Below, one piece after another: positions 27,267 to 36,111 of a stretch of 64,000 bases of DNA. How positions within the stretch are numbered: position 1 is the first letter of the stretch; the number at the start of each line of letters is the position of its first letter. The notes beneath the pieces are model-generated. The model was not told where the DNA came from and did not search any database. It was given only the letters and a program-made list of their open reading frames with translations. The position numbers and the translations under genes are program-made. The stretch is from Colwellia sp. 20A7 (GTDB taxonomy: Bacteria; Pseudomonadota; Gammaproteobacteria; Enterobacterales; Alteromonadaceae), in contig NZ_CP047130.1 in assembly GCF_009832865.1 (NCBI RefSeq), forward strand, positions 992,001 through 1,056,000. The letters are read 5' to 3'.

Positions 27267-28655
27267 ATGGCTTTATCAGTAATTACGAATAGCTCGTCAA
27301 TCAATGCACAACGTAACCTAAGTAAATCAAGTGAAGGTTTAGCAACATCAATGCAACGTTTATCTTCTGGTATGCGTATTAATAGCGCAAAAGATGATGC
27401 TGCTGGTATGCAAATTGCCAACCGTTTAACGTCTCAAGTTAATGGTTTAGGTGTAGCGCAACGTAATGCAAACGATGGTATTTCAATGGCGCAAACTGCT
27501 GAAGGTGCAATGCAAGAATCGTCAGCTATACTACAACGTATGCGTGATTTAGCATTGCAATCAGCTAATGGATCAAACGGTGCAGATGACCGTGCGGCAC
27601 TTCAAAAAGAAGTAGGCGCGCTACAACAAGAGCTAACGCGTATTGCTGAAACAACCAGTTTTGGTTCAACAAGCTTATTAGATGGTTCTTTTGGTACTAA
27701 GCAATTCCAAGTAGGTGCTAATGCCAATGAAACGATCAACGTTTCTTTGGGTAATATGTCGGCAGATGCGATTGGTGAATATGCTGTTAGTGGTGCAGGT
27801 AGTGTTTTAGGGACTGCGGGTGATACTACTTTAGCACTTCAAAATGCTACGACCGCAGATGCAACACTAAATATAAATGGTAAAACTGTTTCTGTCGCTG
27901 CTAATGACGGCGCTGAAAAAATAGCCGTTAAGATTAATGATGCCGCTTCAGGTGTAACGGCGAGTTCTAAGTTGGAAACGACATTAACCGGTTTAGATTC
28001 ATCTGATGTAGGTGATTTGAAAATTGGCGAAGATACTTATGCATTGGCTTCTTATGGTGGTGATGCTGCACGTTTGGCTGAAGCTATGGTCGCTGATGGC
28101 TATGATGTGGTTGAATCTGGTGGTGATTTAACTATTAAGGCAACAGGCGTAGATGGTATTGAACTTATTGCTACCGCAGGTTTAGCTTCATTAGGTGCTG
28201 GTACTGCAGCTGGTTCACAAGCTGTCTCATCTACACTAGAATTATCATCACCAGATAAAATTGGTATCTCAGGTGCTAGCGTTGATGAAATTTTAGGTGG
28301 AGGTTTGGCCGCAACGGGTGGTTCAGGTAAGCTAACATCTGTTGAAAGTATGGATATTTCAGGTGTTACTTCAGACGGTGCACAATCTGCGATACAAACA
28401 ATTGATGCAGCATTAGCACAAATCGATAGCCAACGTGCTGATTTAGGTGCGGTTCAAAACCGTTTTAGCCATACTATTAGTAATTTGTCTAACGTTGCAG
28501 AAAACGTGTCAGCTTCACGAAGCCGTATTGAAGACACTGATTTTGCATCAGAAACAGCGGTAATGACTAAAAACCAAATATTGCAACAAGCAGGTACTAC
28601 AATATTGGCACAGTCTAACCAATTACCACAAGCAGCATTGAGTCTACTTGGTTAA
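27267..28655 (+). CDS. Flagellin, paralogue 3
   Basis: Filament subunit, 462 residues, the shortest of the three. N- and C-terminal coiled-coil regions match paralogue 1 closely ([22 protein letters not shown]). The central region (170-375) carries the IN-like module ([11 protein letters not shown] ... [17 protein letters not shown]). Driven by a clear sigma-28 promoter, unlike the other two. The ribosome site and first codons (AGGAGTTCATC before ATG) nearly copy those of paralogue 1. flaG follows after a hairpin. Confidence 0.95.
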   Translation: MALSVITNSSSINAQRNLSKSSEGLATSMQRLSSGMRINSAKDDAAGMQIANRLTSQVNGLGVAQRNANDGISMAQTAEGAMQESSAILQRMRDLALQSANGSNGADDRAALQKEVGALQQELTRIAETTSFGSTSLLDGSFGTKQFQVGANANETINVSLGNMSADAIGEYAVSGAGSVLGTAGDTTLALQNATTADATLNINGKTVSVAANDGAEKIAVKINDAASGVTASSKLETTLTGLDSSDVGDLKIGEDTYALASYGGDAARLAEAMVADGYDVVESGGDLTIKATGVDGIELIATAGLASLGAGTAAGSQAVSSTLELSSPDKIGISGASVDEILGGGLAATGGSGKLTSVESMDISGVTSDGAQSAIQTIDAALAQIDSQRADLGAVQNRFSHTISNLSNVAENVSASRSRIEDTDFASETAVMTKNQILQQAGTTILAQSNQLPQAALSLLG

Positions 28656-28687
28656 TAAGTTTACGGTTCAGGTTATACCTCAATGAT

Positions 28688-28721
28688 GAAAAGGGAATGG
28701 GTCAGCGCTCTTTCCCTTTTC
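28688..28721 (+). terminator. Hairpin after flagellin 3
   Basis: A perfect 10-base stem (GAAAAGGGAA with TTCCCTTTTC) around a 14-base loop, followed by a weak T-rich tail, so termination may be partial, with flaG and fliD read through. Confidence 0.65.
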
Positions 28722-28818
28722 CCTTTTCGTTTTGATAAACTGACCACTATAATTTATACTGATTTTTAAGGTAAGTTGTTCATTGTAAAAGTACGTGGTG
28801 ATTTAAAAGGAGTATGTT

Positions 28819-29229
28819 ATGAATGTCCAAAATGGTAATGACCTAGGGTTAACAGGCTTAACCTCTGAATATAAGCGTACTAGTGAAACAGCTAATCAAA
28901 AAAGTGCAGTAGATCAAAGTACAAATGACATTATTGCTACTGAAGACAAACAAGGTAATACTGTTCAAGAATTATCAGAAAATGTTGTCGATCACGAGCC
29001 ATTAAAGGCTGAACAATTAGATAAAGTGGCGCAACAATTGCAAGATTTTATGGGCGATTTAAATCGAAATATTCAGTTTGTTGTTGATGAAGATTCGGGA
29101 CGAGATGTTATTAAAGTAATTGATAAAACCTCGGGTGATTTAATTAAACAATACCCCTCTGAAGAAGTGCTAACCCTGGTCTCTAAACTATCAGACATGG
29201 TTGGTGGTTTTATTGATGCAAAAGTTTAA
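28819..29229 (+). CDS. flaG: Flagellar protein FlaG
   Basis: FlaG proteins affect filament length in polar flagella; the mechanism is unclear. 136 residues with a disordered N-terminus and a conserved C-terminal FlaG domain (about 60-134): LQDFMGDLNRNIQFVVDEDSGRDVIKVIDKTSGDLIKQYPSEEVL. AAAAGGAG precedes the ATG. It sits between flagellin 3 and fliD, as in Vibrio. Confidence 0.93.
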   Translation: MNVQNGNDLGLTGLTSEYKRTSETANQKSAVDQSTNDIIATEDKQGNTVQELSENVVDHEPLKAEQLDKVAQQLQDFMGDLNRNIQFVVDEDSGRDVIKVIDKTSGDLIKQYPSEEVLTLVSKLSDMVGGFIDAKV

Positions 29230-29322
29230 TCGACTTTAGCTAAACTGATTTTGTAGCTAAGCTTTACGTGCAGTAATAAGTTCATTATTTTATCAACATT
29301 ATAGGTTAAAGGAGAATTTTTC

Positions 29323-31392
29323 ATGACAGGCATTTCATTTACCGGAATAGGCTCTGGCCTTGAAGTCTCTACTATTATTGATGCTATTGTTAGTGCCGAA
29401 AGTGTGCCTTATGAGTCGAGAATGGCTACTTTGCAAGGTGCATATACTACTGATATATCTGCAGTGGGTGCGCTAAAGTCAGCTTTAGAAGATGTGACCG
29501 CATCTTTTGGTGCCCTTGGTGACGAAGATGAATATCAACAACGTACCATTTCAGGACGAGATGACTTTGTTAGTTTGTCATCAGATAAAGAGGCCGAAGT
29601 AGGTAATTATTCTGTAGAAGTTTTAGCCTTAGCTACCCAGCATAAATTATTGTCTTCTGCTATTGATGGCGATGAGGCGGTAGGCGAAGGCACCCTCTCA
29701 ATAGCGTCTGGTGATAATTCTTTTGATATTGTAGTGTCTGATACTGATACATTAAGTGATATTCGCGATGCGATTAATGACAGCAGTAGTAATTCGTCGG
29801 TTAGTGCAACTATTATTACTGATTCATCAGGTCAGCATCTCGTCTTAAATAGTAAAAAAACAGGCTTAGATAATGCTATTACAGTTAATGCTACTGAGCA
29901 AAGTAATCAGTTAACGTCAGCTACAGGTTTTACTTCAACTGACACTGTCGGCTCTGGTACGTTATCTTTTGGCTCAGGTGGTAATAATTTTGATATTGCC
30001 GTTGCGGCTACCGATACGTTGTCAGACATTGTAACGGCTATTAATGATAGTGAAGATAATACGTCAGTTGTTGCAAGAATCGTTACTGATGGTACTGGCC
30101 AACATTTAGTGTTTAATTCTATTGAACCAGGAACTGCTAACGCGGTTACTGTTACCGCCGCAGATGGTGATGGTGGTAATGGTGATTTAACAGGTATTTC
30201 TCAGTTTGCATCGGTAAATATGGACGTGCCAACTCCAAGTAATAGCGATATGACAGGATTATCTCGATTAACGTCAGATACTACAAACAAATTAACCTCA
30301 GCGAATGGTTTTGATTCAAGCGATACCGTAGGCTCTGGTACATTATCATTTAGCTCTGATGGTAATAGTTTTGATGTAACTATTGGGGCAACAGATAAGT
30401 TAGATGATATCGTTGATGCGATTAATAATAATGGTGATAATACCTCTATTAAAGCAAGTATTGTTATTGATGATGCAGGTGATGAACATTTGATGTTTAG
30501 TAGTCGACAGTCAGGTGGTGCTCACGCTATTACCGTAACCGCACTAGATGATGACGGTGACGATAATGACATGACGGGTATTTCGCAGTTTAGCTCTGTT
30601 AATCAAACCGCAACTGCAAATATTGGGCATATGTCAGAAATTGATGCAGCCTCAGATGCTAAAATTATGATTGATGGTACTATTTCAGTTACTAATAGTG
30701 ATAATACCTTTAAAGATGTTATTGATGGCGTGACCATCACTGCAAATAAAGTACATGATGTTGGCGATGATAAAAGTAAAATAGCAATTACCGAAGATAA
30801 TGATAATGTAGCAACAGGTATTAACTCATTTATTGAAAGTTTTAATGCGTTAGTTGCTTTGAGTGATCAATTGAGTAGCTCAAGCGAAAGCGGTGGTGCT
30901 GCTTTATCAGGTGATTCTTTACTTCGGGGCGTTATGAGTAAAATTCGTAACCAATTTAATGAAGCATTTGACTCAGGTAATGGCACTACGTTAACGTTAT
31001 CACAATTAGGTATTCGCACTGAACTTGATGGCACATTAAGCTTTGAGCAGGATACGCTTGATGATTTAATTGCAGAGTCTCCTGACAGAGTACAGTCTTT
31101 CTTTTTAGGCTCAGAAGGCGACAATGGCTTTGTTAATAATATGGATGAGTTTCTTGGTTTTTATACTGACAGTGACGGTATAATACAGCAACGAATGGAT
31201 GGAAAAACAACCCAGTTAGCCAAGTTAGATACTGAATATGAGGCTTTTCAGTTGAAAATGGAGTCATTAGAGTCAAGGTTATTATCACAATATAATGCGA
31301 TGGACCTTCTTGTTGCACAATTGAGCTCAACTGGCTCATATTTATTAGCCCAATTAGAGAATATGCCTGGGGTTGTTAAATCAAGTAGCTAA
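29323..31392 (+). CDS. fliD: Filament cap protein FliD with a triplicated internal module
   Basis: FliD caps the filament and folds flagellin at the tip. 689 residues, clearly longer than the usual 450-500. The N-terminal domain starts SFTGIGSGLEVSTIIDAIV and the C-terminal domain has LSQLGIRTELDGTLSFE and coiled coil at about 645-680. The extra length is three copies of a module near residues 120-192, 209-300 and 336-425. Each begins VGxGTLSxxSxxNxFDI, continues TLSDIxxAIN and ends in an AxTVTA strand; the last two also share a TGISQFxSVN tail. The ATG follows AAAGGAG. Convergent with fliT. Confidence 0.92.
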   Translation: MTGISFTGIGSGLEVSTIIDAIVSAESVPYESRMATLQGAYTTDISAVGALKSALEDVTASFGALGDEDEYQQRTISGRDDFVSLSSDKEAEVGNYSVEVLALATQHKLLSSAIDGDEAVGEGTLSIASGDNSFDIVVSDTDTLSDIRDAINDSSSNSSVSATIITDSSGQHLVLNSKKTGLDNAITVNATEQSNQLTSATGFTSTDTVGSGTLSFGSGGNNFDIAVAATDTLSDIVTAINDSEDNTSVVARIVTDGTGQHLVFNSIEPGTANAVTVTAADGDGGNGDLTGISQFASVNMDVPTPSNSDMTGLSRLTSDTTNKLTSANGFDSSDTVGSGTLSFSSDGNSFDVTIGATDKLDDIVDAINNNGDNTSIKASIVIDDAGDEHLMFSSRQSGGAHAITVTALDDDGDDNDMTGISQFSSVNQTATANIGHMSEIDAASDAKIMIDGTISVTNSDNTFKDVIDGVTITANKVHDVGDDKSKIAITEDNDNVATGINSFIESFNALVALSDQLSSSSESGGAALSGDSLLRGVMSKIRNQFNEAFDSGNGTTLTLSQLGIRTELDGTLSFEQDTLDDLIAESPDRVQSFFLGSEGDNGFVNNMDEFLGFYTDSDGIIQQRMDGKTTQLAKLDTEYEAFQLKMESLESRLLSQYNAMDLLVAQLSSTGSYLLAQLENMPGVVKSSS

Positions 31393-31452
31393 CTTGTAAT
31401 TAATAAAGCTATGAGCTAATTAGCTATGATTTAATTAGCTAGGTTATTTTAC

Positions 31453-31501
31453 AAAACACTAATATATGCTTTATTTTTAAAGTGTTTATTGGTGTTTTTT
31501 T
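31453..31501. terminator. Terminator between convergent fliD and fliT
   Basis: Stem AAAACACTAATA with TATTGGTGTTTT (one wobble pair) closing a 22-base loop, followed by T residues on the plus strand. Confidence 0.65.
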
Positions 31502-31540
31502 ATGGGTATGATTTGGTTAACTGATTATAATAAATATTCT

Positions 31541-31927
31541 TTAATATTTATTATAAAGGTTTCTAACTTTACTACTTTTTTTAAGTTTTGTTACTTGCGC
31601 TGCTAGTGCTTGTTTATTGTTTTGTGATAATGAGGTGAGTTGCTCATCTAAGGCAACCATCTCATTAATCATTGTTAATTCGACACTGAGTTTTTTTTGA
31701 GTATAGTTTTCAAATAACTGGGAAATAAGTGATTGGCGTTTAGCGAGCAATTTAAGTAATTGTTGGCTGTTTAATTGATATTGAACTTCATTAATTGATT
31801 GATTATCGGTTAATATATTTTCATCATTTGACGTAATTGTATTCTTTACTTGAATTTCAAGCTGCAACAGTGCCTGTCGCGATATTTCGACAATGTTTTC
31901 AAGGCGAGTTTTTAGTTTATTTGGCAT
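31541..31927 (-). CDS. fliT: FliT-like flagellar chaperone
   Basis: Probable export chaperone for FliD, comparable to FliT or Vibrio FlaI. 128 residues, all-helical and rich in Leu, Gln and Lys, with a LLKLLAKRQSLISQLFE segment typical of FliT. I start at the ATG at 31927, which overlaps the fliS stop by one base (TAATG); an upstream alternative inside fliS is unlikely. Sequence conservation is low, so the call depends on position after fliS and on the helical pattern. Confidence 0.7.
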   Translation of the reverse strand: MPNKLKTRLENIVEISRQALLQLEIQVKNTITSNDENILTDNQSINEVQYQLNSQQLLKLLAKRQSLISQLFENYTQKKLSVELTMINEMVALDEQLTSLSQNNKQALAAQVTKLKKSSKVRNLYNKY

Positions 31928-32325
31928 TAAAAACTGACCTTGCCTTGTTCTGCTAGTGGAATTGAATCCCAACCTGACTTAATTGGGATAATAATAAGTG
32001 CTATTTCATTTAATAACTCAATATCGTTATTCGTGCTTGCTTCAAATAATTTTTCAGAGCTAAACGTGTATAAAGCTGATAAATTTTCTGAGATATCACC
32101 ACCTTGACTATGATCAAGAGAGCCTTCTAAAACGCCTAAGATAGCGATGGCATTTGATATTTGTGCTCCCTTTTTTGCGTAGTCTTTTTGGGCTATAGCA
32201 CCTTTAGCGGTTGCTATATTGTCCAACAATTTTTGAAACAACATGGCAACTAATTGATAAGGAGATGCTTCACCAGCATTACTTACCGTTGTTTGTTGAT
32301 ATTTTTTTAATGATACATGAGCCAT
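31927..32325 (-). CDS. fliS: Flagellin chaperone FliS
   Basis: FliS binds flagellin in the cytoplasm, prevents early polymerisation and guides it to FlhA. 132 residues with the typical start SLKKYQQTTVSNAGEASPYQLVAMLFQKLLDNIATA and the LYTFSSEKLFEAS helix. GGAGTAAATA precedes the ATG. Coupled to fliT. Unlike in Vibrio, where these genes follow fliD on the same strand, here the pair is on the opposite strand. Confidence 0.93.
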   Translation of the reverse strand: MAHVSLKKYQQTTVSNAGEASPYQLVAMLFQKLLDNIATAKGAIAQKDYAKKGAQISNAIAILGVLEGSLDHSQGGDISENLSALYTFSSEKLFEASTNNDIELLNEIALIIIPIKSGWDSIPLAEQGKVSF

Positions 32326-32433
32326 TATTTACTCCAAAGATAACAACACTAACTAAGTGCTATATAGTAAATGTACGTTTTGTCATTTAACCAGCATATT
32401 TATATGATGTATAAGTTTTATGCTTAATTGATA

Positions 32434-32766
32434 CTAGTTGCTTTCTATTGCATTTTTATTTACAACAACTGAAAGCCCTTCGCTTTGTGCTTTTTTAAAT
32501 GCTGCAATTAATATAGCATGGTTTATGCCTTCAATATTTTCAATAAGGCCATTATCGGTAATTTCAATATTATCCCAGCCTCTATCGACAAGATATTTTT
32601 CTATATCGGCTAATTGAGAATTTAAATCATCTTTTTTTACAAATATATTAAAACCATATCTGTTACCTTGAACGTGTTCGTTATTTGTTAACATATACTC
32701 GGCACTACCATTTAAAATTAGCATTTTACTTTCCATTAAGTTAATAGGTTTATCATCACTATTCAT
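32434..32766 (-). CDS. Hypothetical protein upstream of fliS, 110 aa
   Basis: I do not recognise this protein. It is predicted soluble and mixed alpha/beta: strands around MLILNGSAEYML and GFNIFVKKD, a helix LNSQLADIEKYLVDRGW, a strand NIEITDNGLI, and a helix HAILIAAFKKAQSEGLSVVVNK. The start could be the first ATG (32766) or an internal one at 32736; neither has a clear ribosome site. It lies 108 bases upstream of fliS on the same strand and diverges from flrA, so a flagellar role is possible by position only. Confidence 0.65.
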   Translation of the reverse strand: MNSDDKPINLMESKMLILNGSAEYMLTNNEHVQGNRYGFNIFVKKDDLNSQLADIEKYLVDRGWDNIEITDNGLIENIEGINHAILIAAFKKAQSEGLSVVVNKNAIESN

Positions 32767-32906
32767 ATATTGTGCCAGTATTTATTGACACTTGATTATA
32801 TGTCTAAAAATTTTCAATAATTAGTAGCAAAATTAATGCTTATACTTATTATCGACCGAATGTCTTTTTTCTAAATGCATTTTATCTATTTAATCGAGCT
32901 ATTAAG

Positions 32907-32942
32907 TGACAAAATAATGACTTATAGTGTCAATTTTTTGTT
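32907..32942. promoter_or_regulatory. FleQ-box-like half sites upstream of flrA
   Basis: TGACAAAATAATGAC (32907-32921) and GTCAATTTTTTGTT (32929-32942) are A/T tracts flanked by GTCA/TGAC halves. Reverse-complemented, the first matches the FleQ consensus in 10 of 13 positions; the second matches 8 of 13. They lie 70-100 bases before flrA and could mediate autoregulation. No clear sigma-54 or sigma-70 promoter was found here. Confidence 0.35.
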
Positions 32943-33010
32943 GCCTATTTAGCGCTAGTTGATAGAATCATGAATAGTATAATTCTAATCGGTATAATTA
33001 ACAGTTGCTT

Positions 33011-34561
33011 ATGAACTCAATACATCATACTCAAGGTCACAAAAAAATCCTTATTATTGATAATGATGTGAGTCGTTCTCATCAAGTGGCGACGGTCTTG
33101 TCTTTTATTGGCGAGCACTTTATTCAGTGTCCTCCAAGTATCGTAGAAGAATGCTTTAAAGAAAGTGAGCACTTGTTAACGGTAATTATTTCTGGAGAGG
33201 TATCACCTGAAATAATAAAGCTGGTTGAAACTAATCCTAAAATCCCTTTTCTGTTACATGATGTTGTCGATGCTAATATTTTGGATGGTTATTGTAATGT
33301 TATTGCTAGTTTAAGTACCCCATTAAACTACGCCCAATTAACTGAACTTATTCATCATTGTCATCAATATCACAATAAGTTACCACGAACAGGCCCTAAG
33401 CTTAACTCAAGTGCTTTATTTCGTTCTTTGGTGGGAACAAGTAAGTTAATGAATGATGTGCGCTTTTTAATTGAACAGGTGGCCAGAAACCCTGCGAGTG
33501 TCTTAGTGCTTGGCGAGTCAGGTACCGGTAAAGAAGTGGTTGCGCGTAATATTCATGATTTATCTGAACGAGCTAAGGGCGCTTTTGTCCCTGTTAACTG
33601 TGGTGCTATCCCTGCTGAATTATTAGAAAGCGAACTATTTGGTCATGAAAAAGGGGCTTTCACTGGTGCTATTTCAACACGAAAAGGTCGTTTTGAATTA
33701 GCTGAAGGTGGTACATTATTTTTAGATGAAATCGGCGATATGCCGCAACCAATGCAAGTGAAGTTACTTCGTGTGCTGCAAGAGCGTACTTTTGAACGTG
33801 TTGGTGGTAGTAAAAGCTTAAAAGCAGATGTGCGCATTATTGCAGCGACCCATCAAAATTTAGAAGATATGATTAAAACAGGTGGTTTTCGCGAAGATTT
33901 ATTTTATCGCCTGAATGTTTTTCCTATTGAAACACCAGCATTGCGAGATCGAAAAGAAGATATTCCTTTATTATTAAAAGAATTACTCGCTCGTTTCGAG
34001 CAAGAACAAAAAAGAACAGTACGTTTTACTGATAAAGCCATTGAGTCCTTAATGGAGCATTCTTGGGGCGGAAATGTTCGTGAGTTGTCCAATTTAATTG
34101 AACGCATGTTAATTATGTATGGCGATCAAATTGTTGATGTAGCCGAGTTACCACAAAAATATCAACATATTGATGCCGAAGTTTATACGCCCGAATACCC
34201 TGAGGAATTACGAGAGCGAGAAGCTATTAATGAGTTGTTTGGTGGCTTCGATTATGATGACGATGAAGACAGCACTGATGAAGGAACGTCTGATGAAAAT
34301 AATCAGTTTGTTAATGGTCTTAATCAGAATGAGCATAATGCTTTAGCAGTCAAAAATCATAACGGTATTTCAAATGCGAGTTTATTGCCAAATGATGGGG
34401 TAAACCTGAAAGAATACTTGGCTGAATTAGAGGTTTCACTTATTTCTCAGTCGTTAGTCAAACATCAATATGTTGTAGCTCGCGCGGCAGAAACTCTAGG
34501 TATGCGCAGAACAACGCTTGTTGAGAAAATGCGTAAATACAATTTACAAAAACCATCTTAA
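33011..34561 (+). CDS. flrA: Master flagellar regulator FlrA (FleQ family)
   Basis: Sigma-54-dependent activator at the top of the cascade. 516 residues. The N-terminal receiver-like FleQ domain (about 10-130) keeps the fold ([13 protein letters not shown]) but has VIISGEV where a phospho-acceptor Asp would be, as in FleQ. The AAA+ domain (about 140-375) has Walker A GESGTGKE, the sigma-54-contacting GAFTGA loop and Walker [12 protein letters not shown]. An acidic insert ([13 protein letters not shown]) precedes the C-terminal Fis-type HTH ([20 protein letters not shown]). In related species c-di-GMP and FlhG antagonise it. I use the ATG at 33011; a TTG two codons earlier is possible. Confidence 0.92.
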   Translation: MNSIHHTQGHKKILIIDNDVSRSHQVATVLSFIGEHFIQCPPSIVEECFKESEHLLTVIISGEVSPEIIKLVETNPKIPFLLHDVVDANILDGYCNVIASLSTPLNYAQLTELIHHCHQYHNKLPRTGPKLNSSALFRSLVGTSKLMNDVRFLIEQVARNPASVLVLGESGTGKEVVARNIHDLSERAKGAFVPVNCGAIPAELLESELFGHEKGAFTGAISTRKGRFELAEGGTLFLDEIGDMPQPMQVKLLRVLQERTFERVGGSKSLKADVRIIAATHQNLEDMIKTGGFREDLFYRLNVFPIETPALRDRKEDIPLLLKELLARFEQEQKRTVRFTDKAIESLMEHSWGGNVRELSNLIERMLIMYGDQIVDVAELPQKYQHIDAEVYTPEYPEELREREAINELFGGFDYDDDEDSTDEGTSDENNQFVNGLNQNEHNALAVKNHNGISNASLLPNDGVNLKEYLAELEVSLISQSLVKHQYVVARAAETLGMRRTTLVEKMRKYNLQKPS

Positions 34562-34741
34562 CGATATATCAAAGTACAAGTTGTTGTCGTTGAAATTCAG
34601 ATGTCTTTTTTCTAATAGAATAAATTAGGTTGATATTTACGCTACAAGTAAAGTTACTGATAAAGCTAATGCCAATCCTTTGACAGTGTGCTTTTAGCAA
34701 TTGATGCACCACAAGATACTGATAAATAACAATAAAAACTA

Positions 34742-34757
34742 TGGCATGTATAATGCT
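34742..34757 (+). promoter_or_regulatory. Sigma-54 promoter for flrBC
   Basis: TGGCATGTATAATGCT shows GG-N10-GC spacing with TGGCAT at -24. The predicted start is near 34768, 30 bases before flrB. It fits the known dependence of flrBC on FlrA. Confidence 0.7.
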
Positions 34758-34759
34758 TT

Positions 34760-34795
34760 AATCAACGTGATATAAATTTATTTTGGACGTTGATT
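34760..34795. promoter_or_regulatory. Inverted repeat at the flrBC start site
   Basis: A perfect 9-base inverted repeat, AATCAACGT (34760-34768) and ACGTTGATT (34787-34795), separated by 18 bases. The left arm meets the predicted transcription start and the right arm lies between the weak ribosome site and the flrB ATG. The placement suggests an operator; a hairpin role is less likely because the left arm would be mostly outside the transcript. Confidence 0.5.
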
Positions 34796-34797
34796 TT

Positions 34798-36111
34798 ATG
34801 GCACTAGCACAGCATTTTATTGCTAATAATTGTTTTAACTCTGTAAAGATCCTTTTGCCTACAAATACATTGGCAGACCCAACCTTGTTAGAAAGAGAGA
34901 CTTTCCCTGGCGAATTAGCGTCATTGCGTGCCCAACTGTCCAAAAAGCAATCCATTCAGAGTCCGTCAGCTCAAAGCCAGTTCCCCCATAATGAGGTGGC
35001 GTCAAAAAAACAGTCTTATATTGGCGTAAATTTTCTGCAACAAAAAAATCAACAGTCAAATTACGCTGAAATGGCAGATCAACTGATTGAAATGATGCCT
35101 ACAGGCCTGGTTATGCTTGATGGAAATGGCGTAGTTGTAAAAATTAACAAAGTCGCTAGAGGCTTACTTGATGAGCCTATTTTAGGACAACCTTGGTTTA
35201 GTGTTATTGCTCGCTCATTTAAACCTCGAGCCGATGATTGGCATGAAGTATCCCTTAAAGATGGTCGTCGCGTTAAATTAGAAATTGCGAGTTTAGGTGA
35301 CCAACCAGGGCAGTTAATCATGATTACCGATTTAACGGAAACGCGCTTATTACAAGATAAAGTTGGTCAATTACAACGACTTTCATCTTTGGGTCGTATG
35401 GTGTCAACATTAGCACACCAAATTAGAACACCACTTTCTGCTGCAATGTTATATAGCGCTAACTTATCGAATAAAAAACTTTCTGATGAGTCTCGTGTTA
35501 GTTTCCAAGAAAAGTTGGGTTCTCGATTACATGATTTAGAGCAACAAGTTAATGATATGCTTCTATTTTCTAAAAGTGGTAATGAACAAGTTGTTCAATC
35601 GTTGTCAGTTAACGAACTGATTAATGATGCGACACAGTCAATGGATGCGTTAATTACTAAAGCTAACGCCAAATTAAATATTCGTTTACCTAATAATGAT
35701 CATTTTATTTTAGCTAATAAAAATGCGTTAACAGGGGCGATACAAAACCTAATTCATAATGCATTACAAGCGACAGGTTCAAACCAAGTTAAGCAACCCG
35801 TTATTAACATTCAAATTTATAGCCAGAGTAATACTGTTTATATTAGTGTTAAAGATAATGGTGCCGGTATTAACAGTAAAAATATAGACAAAATATTCGA
35901 ACCATTTTATACCTCTAGCCATAAGGGAACTGGGCTTGGGTTGGCTGTTGTTAAGTCGGTGGTTGAAGCACATCAAGGTAAAGTAAATTATTTAAGTAAA
36001 GCCGGAGAAGGCGCTCATTTTTGTCTTAAGTTACCGTTACTAGATAAAACTAGTGAAGACAAATCAGCACAAAATGCAAACCAACAGGAGAAGTCTCATG
36101 AGTCATCATAA
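34798..36111 (+). CDS. flrB: Flagellar sensor histidine kinase FlrB
   Basis: Cytoplasmic kinase that phosphorylates FlrC. 437 residues from the ATG at 34798. A PAS domain (about 95-190: LIEMMPTGLVMLDGNGVVVKINK) is followed by the dimerisation/phospho-acceptor helix with His207 in LAHQIRTPLSAAML, and an HATPase domain (NLIHNALQATG, DNGAGIN, GTGLGLAVVKSVVEAH). No membrane segment, as expected for FlrB. It overlaps flrC by 14 bases. Confidence 0.93.
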   Translation: MALAQHFIANNCFNSVKILLPTNTLADPTLLERETFPGELASLRAQLSKKQSIQSPSAQSQFPHNEVASKKQSYIGVNFLQQKNQQSNYAEMADQLIEMMPTGLVMLDGNGVVVKINKVARGLLDEPILGQPWFSVIARSFKPRADDWHEVSLKDGRRVKLEIASLGDQPGQLIMITDLTETRLLQDKVGQLQRLSSLGRMVSTLAHQIRTPLSAAMLYSANLSNKKLSDESRVSFQEKLGSRLHDLEQQVNDMLLFSKSGNEQVVQSLSVNELINDATQSMDALITKANAKLNIRLPNNDHFILANKNALTGAIQNLIHNALQATGSNQVKQPVINIQIYSQSNTVYISVKDNGAGINSKNIDKIFEPFYTSSHKGTGLGLAVVKSVVEAHQGKVNYLSKAGEGAHFCLKLPLLDKTSEDKSAQNANQQEKSHESS

